64,000 bases of DNA, from NCBI RefSeq assembly GCF_900110415.1, contig NZ_FODR01000001.1:992001-1056000 (forward strand), in the 5' to 3' direction. How positions within the stretch are numbered: the stretch's first letter is position 1; the number at the start of each line of letters is the position of its first letter. The notes beneath the pieces were generated by a model. It saw only the letters and a program-made list of their open reading frames with translations. It ran no database searches and had not been told where the DNA came from. Of this stretch, positions 62,851 through 64,000 are shown one piece after another. The position numbers were made by a program, and so were the translations under genes. Source of the DNA: Mucilaginibacter sp. OK283. GTDB taxonomy: Bacteria; Bacteroidota; Bacteroidia; Sphingobacteriales; Sphingobacteriaceae.

Positions 62851-63392
62851 ATTTGAAAACCTTTTCAAGTTCTGTTGCAAAACCCGGCAAGATCATAGAT
62901 TTGAGTGTTTCGCTTTTTTGCGCTTTTTGATGAAGGTAATAAGCGCCATCCCTTAACACATAAAGGTCGGCGTTTTGCGCTATAGGGTCAATAATGATGT
63001 ATTCTTTTACACCGTATTTTTCGTATGTGTCTTTTTTAGGGCGAAGGTCATAATAGGCGTTCTTTTCCCATAGAACTTCAACAACTATATCGGGCGCGCC
63101 GTAAACATAATCCCTAATGATATCGCGCCTTTCTTCGGCAACGTAAACAATGTCTGGCTGAAAGGAGTTTTGATTGCCGAGTATTACTTCAATTGGTCGC
63201 ATTAAATAAGTGCCTTCGTTTTTAACCTGTCTTCATAAGTTATAAAGGCTGTAGCTACCGCTGCAAGGGTAAGTTGATGATTTACTGTTCGGGATGGCCA
63301 ATCAATCAAGCACCCGTTGATGTATTGGTAAGGTGCACCAACGGGCATCTGCAGATATTCATCAAGAGTTATTTCTTTTCAGTCGTCAGCAT
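62849..63392 (-). pseudogene. Uma2 family endonuclease, disrupted by two frameshifts
   Basis: Read on the minus strand from ATG at 63392 the protein begins MLTTEKK. The continuation ITLDEYLQMPVGAPYQYING needs a one-base shift near 63369-63379. A second one-base shift in a T run at 63219-63223 is needed to go from AFITYEDRLK to NEGTYLMRPIEVILGNQN. From 63202 the frame is open to 62849 (QPDIVYVAEER, PDIVVEVLWEKNAYYDLRPK, EYIIIDP). Joined, it gives about 180 aa, the usual Uma2 (DUF820, PD-D/ExK nuclease fold) length. Both lesions look like a missing base in A/T homopolymers, so either decay or sequencing error is possible. Confidence 0.75.
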
Positions 63393-63415
63393 AAATCAAA
63401 TATAATTAATTTCGC

Positions 63416-64000
63416 ATGATGAAATCAATCAAACCAACCATACTCGTTGTTAACGATGATGGTATAACCGCCCCCGGCATCAAAGTATTAATTGAAGCCA
63501 TGAGCGAGATAGGCAGGGTAGTGGTTGTTGCGCCCGATAGTCCGCAATCGGGCATGGGGCATGCCATTACCATAGGTAAACCCTTGCGTTTAGATAAGGT
63601 AGATATTTATGAGGGCATCGAAATGTACCGCTGCTCTGGTACGCCGGTTGATTGTGTGAAGCTTGCCGTAAATAAAGTATTTAAAGGGCTTAAGCCCGAT
63701 TTATGCGTATCGGGCATTAACCATGGCTTAAATAATTCCATTAACGTATTGTACTCCGGCACCATGTCGGCAGCTGTTGAAGGCGCTATTGAAAGTATTC
63801 CATCTATTGGTTTTTCTTTAGATGATTATAACCTGGATGCTAACTTTAGCCATTGCGTTAAATATATTAAGGAACTTGCCCTGCAGGTTTTAGCCAATGG
63901 TTTACCGGCAAATACGTTACTTAACGTGAATTTTCCGAACACCCACGATATTAAAGGAATCAAGATTTGCCGGCAGGCTAACGCCAAATGGGCCGAAGAA
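63416..64000 (+). CDS. surE: 5'/3'-nucleotidase SurE, N-terminal part
   Basis: 195 codons of an open frame running off the right edge. ILVVNDDGITAPGIKVLIEA holds the metal-binding D-D and the nucleotide-binding loop; APDSPQSGMGHAIT, YRCSGTPVDCVKLA and VSGINHGLNNS are conserved SurE motifs. SurE dephosphorylates nucleoside monophosphates in the cytosol and is linked to stationary-phase survival. ATG at 63416 is followed directly by another ATG (63419). Typical length is about 250 aa, so roughly 50-60 residues are missing. Confidence 0.93.
   Translation, partial: MMKSIKPTILVVNDDGITAPGIKVLIEAMSEIGRVVVVAPDSPQSGMGHAITIGKPLRLDKVDIYEGIEMYRCSGTPVDCVKLAVNKVFKGLKPDLCVSGINHGLNNSINVLYSGTMSAAVEGAIESIPSIGFSLDDYNLDANFSHCVKYIKELALQVLANGLPANTLLNVNFPNTHDIKGIKICRQANAKWAEE

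Overview
The window looks like chromosome of a Bacteroidota member, most likely family Sphingobacteriaceae (Mucilaginibacter/Pedobacter-like). The evidence is promoter-like TAnnTTTG boxes, starts without Shine-Dalgarno sequences, lineage-typical small proteins (DUF3098 after ftsX, DUF5683 after parAB, DUF4295 after rpmG), a type IX secretion type-B sorting domain, BshC, and signal peptidases fused to an extra membrane domain. The genus is inferred by recognising proteins, not by a search. No tRNA, rRNA, CRISPR array, prophage or classical insertion sequence was seen.

Layout. 1-7.0 kb: partial glycosyltransferase (-), meaB, Xaa-Pro aminopeptidase (-), a major OmpA-like protein, an alpha/beta hydrolase, and a three-gene ABC-2 exporter operon (-). 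7.2-12.8 kb: LytS-type kinase and LytTR regulator separated by a DUF1080 hydrolase and a small protein, then an MsbA-like exporter. 13.4-21.5 kb: ftsX, DUF3098, uppP, truB, ribF, secA. 21.7-28 kb: SPOR protein, M20 amidohydrolase, secreted unknown, GIY-YIG nuclease inside repeats, type-B sorted adhesin-like protein, flavin reductase (-). 28.2-36.7 kb: parA, parB, DUF5683, dapB and three lepB paralogues. 36.8-40 kb (-): two small enzymes, asnS, a lipoprotein. 40-48.7 kb: EamA transporter, dnaG, yraN, glutaminyl cyclase-like lipoprotein, pgi (-), and prfB with a programmed frameshift. 48.8-53.6 kb: two secreted hydrolases and small proteins. 53.6-58.9 kb (-): bshC, rimO, ftsY, DUF4295, rpmG, rpmB. 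58.9-64 kb: lipoprotein (-), acs, CsbD, a frameshifted Uma2 pseudogene (-), and partial surE.

Most genes are housekeeping (cell envelope and division, translation, protein export, replication, segregation). The unusual content is the dispersed repeats. Three families recur. R elements are palindromes headed by GTCATTGCGAG or GTCATGCTGAGG. S elements have a CCCCTTCAGGGGG core. W elements are tandem short words arranged as inverted arms. They fill many intergenic gaps and in several places enter genes: the ABC exporter N-terminus, the SRPBCC protein C-terminus, BshC residues of about 68-101, and the stop codons of ribF and the GIY-YIG gene. The GIY-YIG gene flanked by R elements is the best candidate for an undescribed mobile or self-maintaining system. 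Other notable points are a DnaG that lacks all four zinc ligands, and the doubly frameshifted Uma2 gene.
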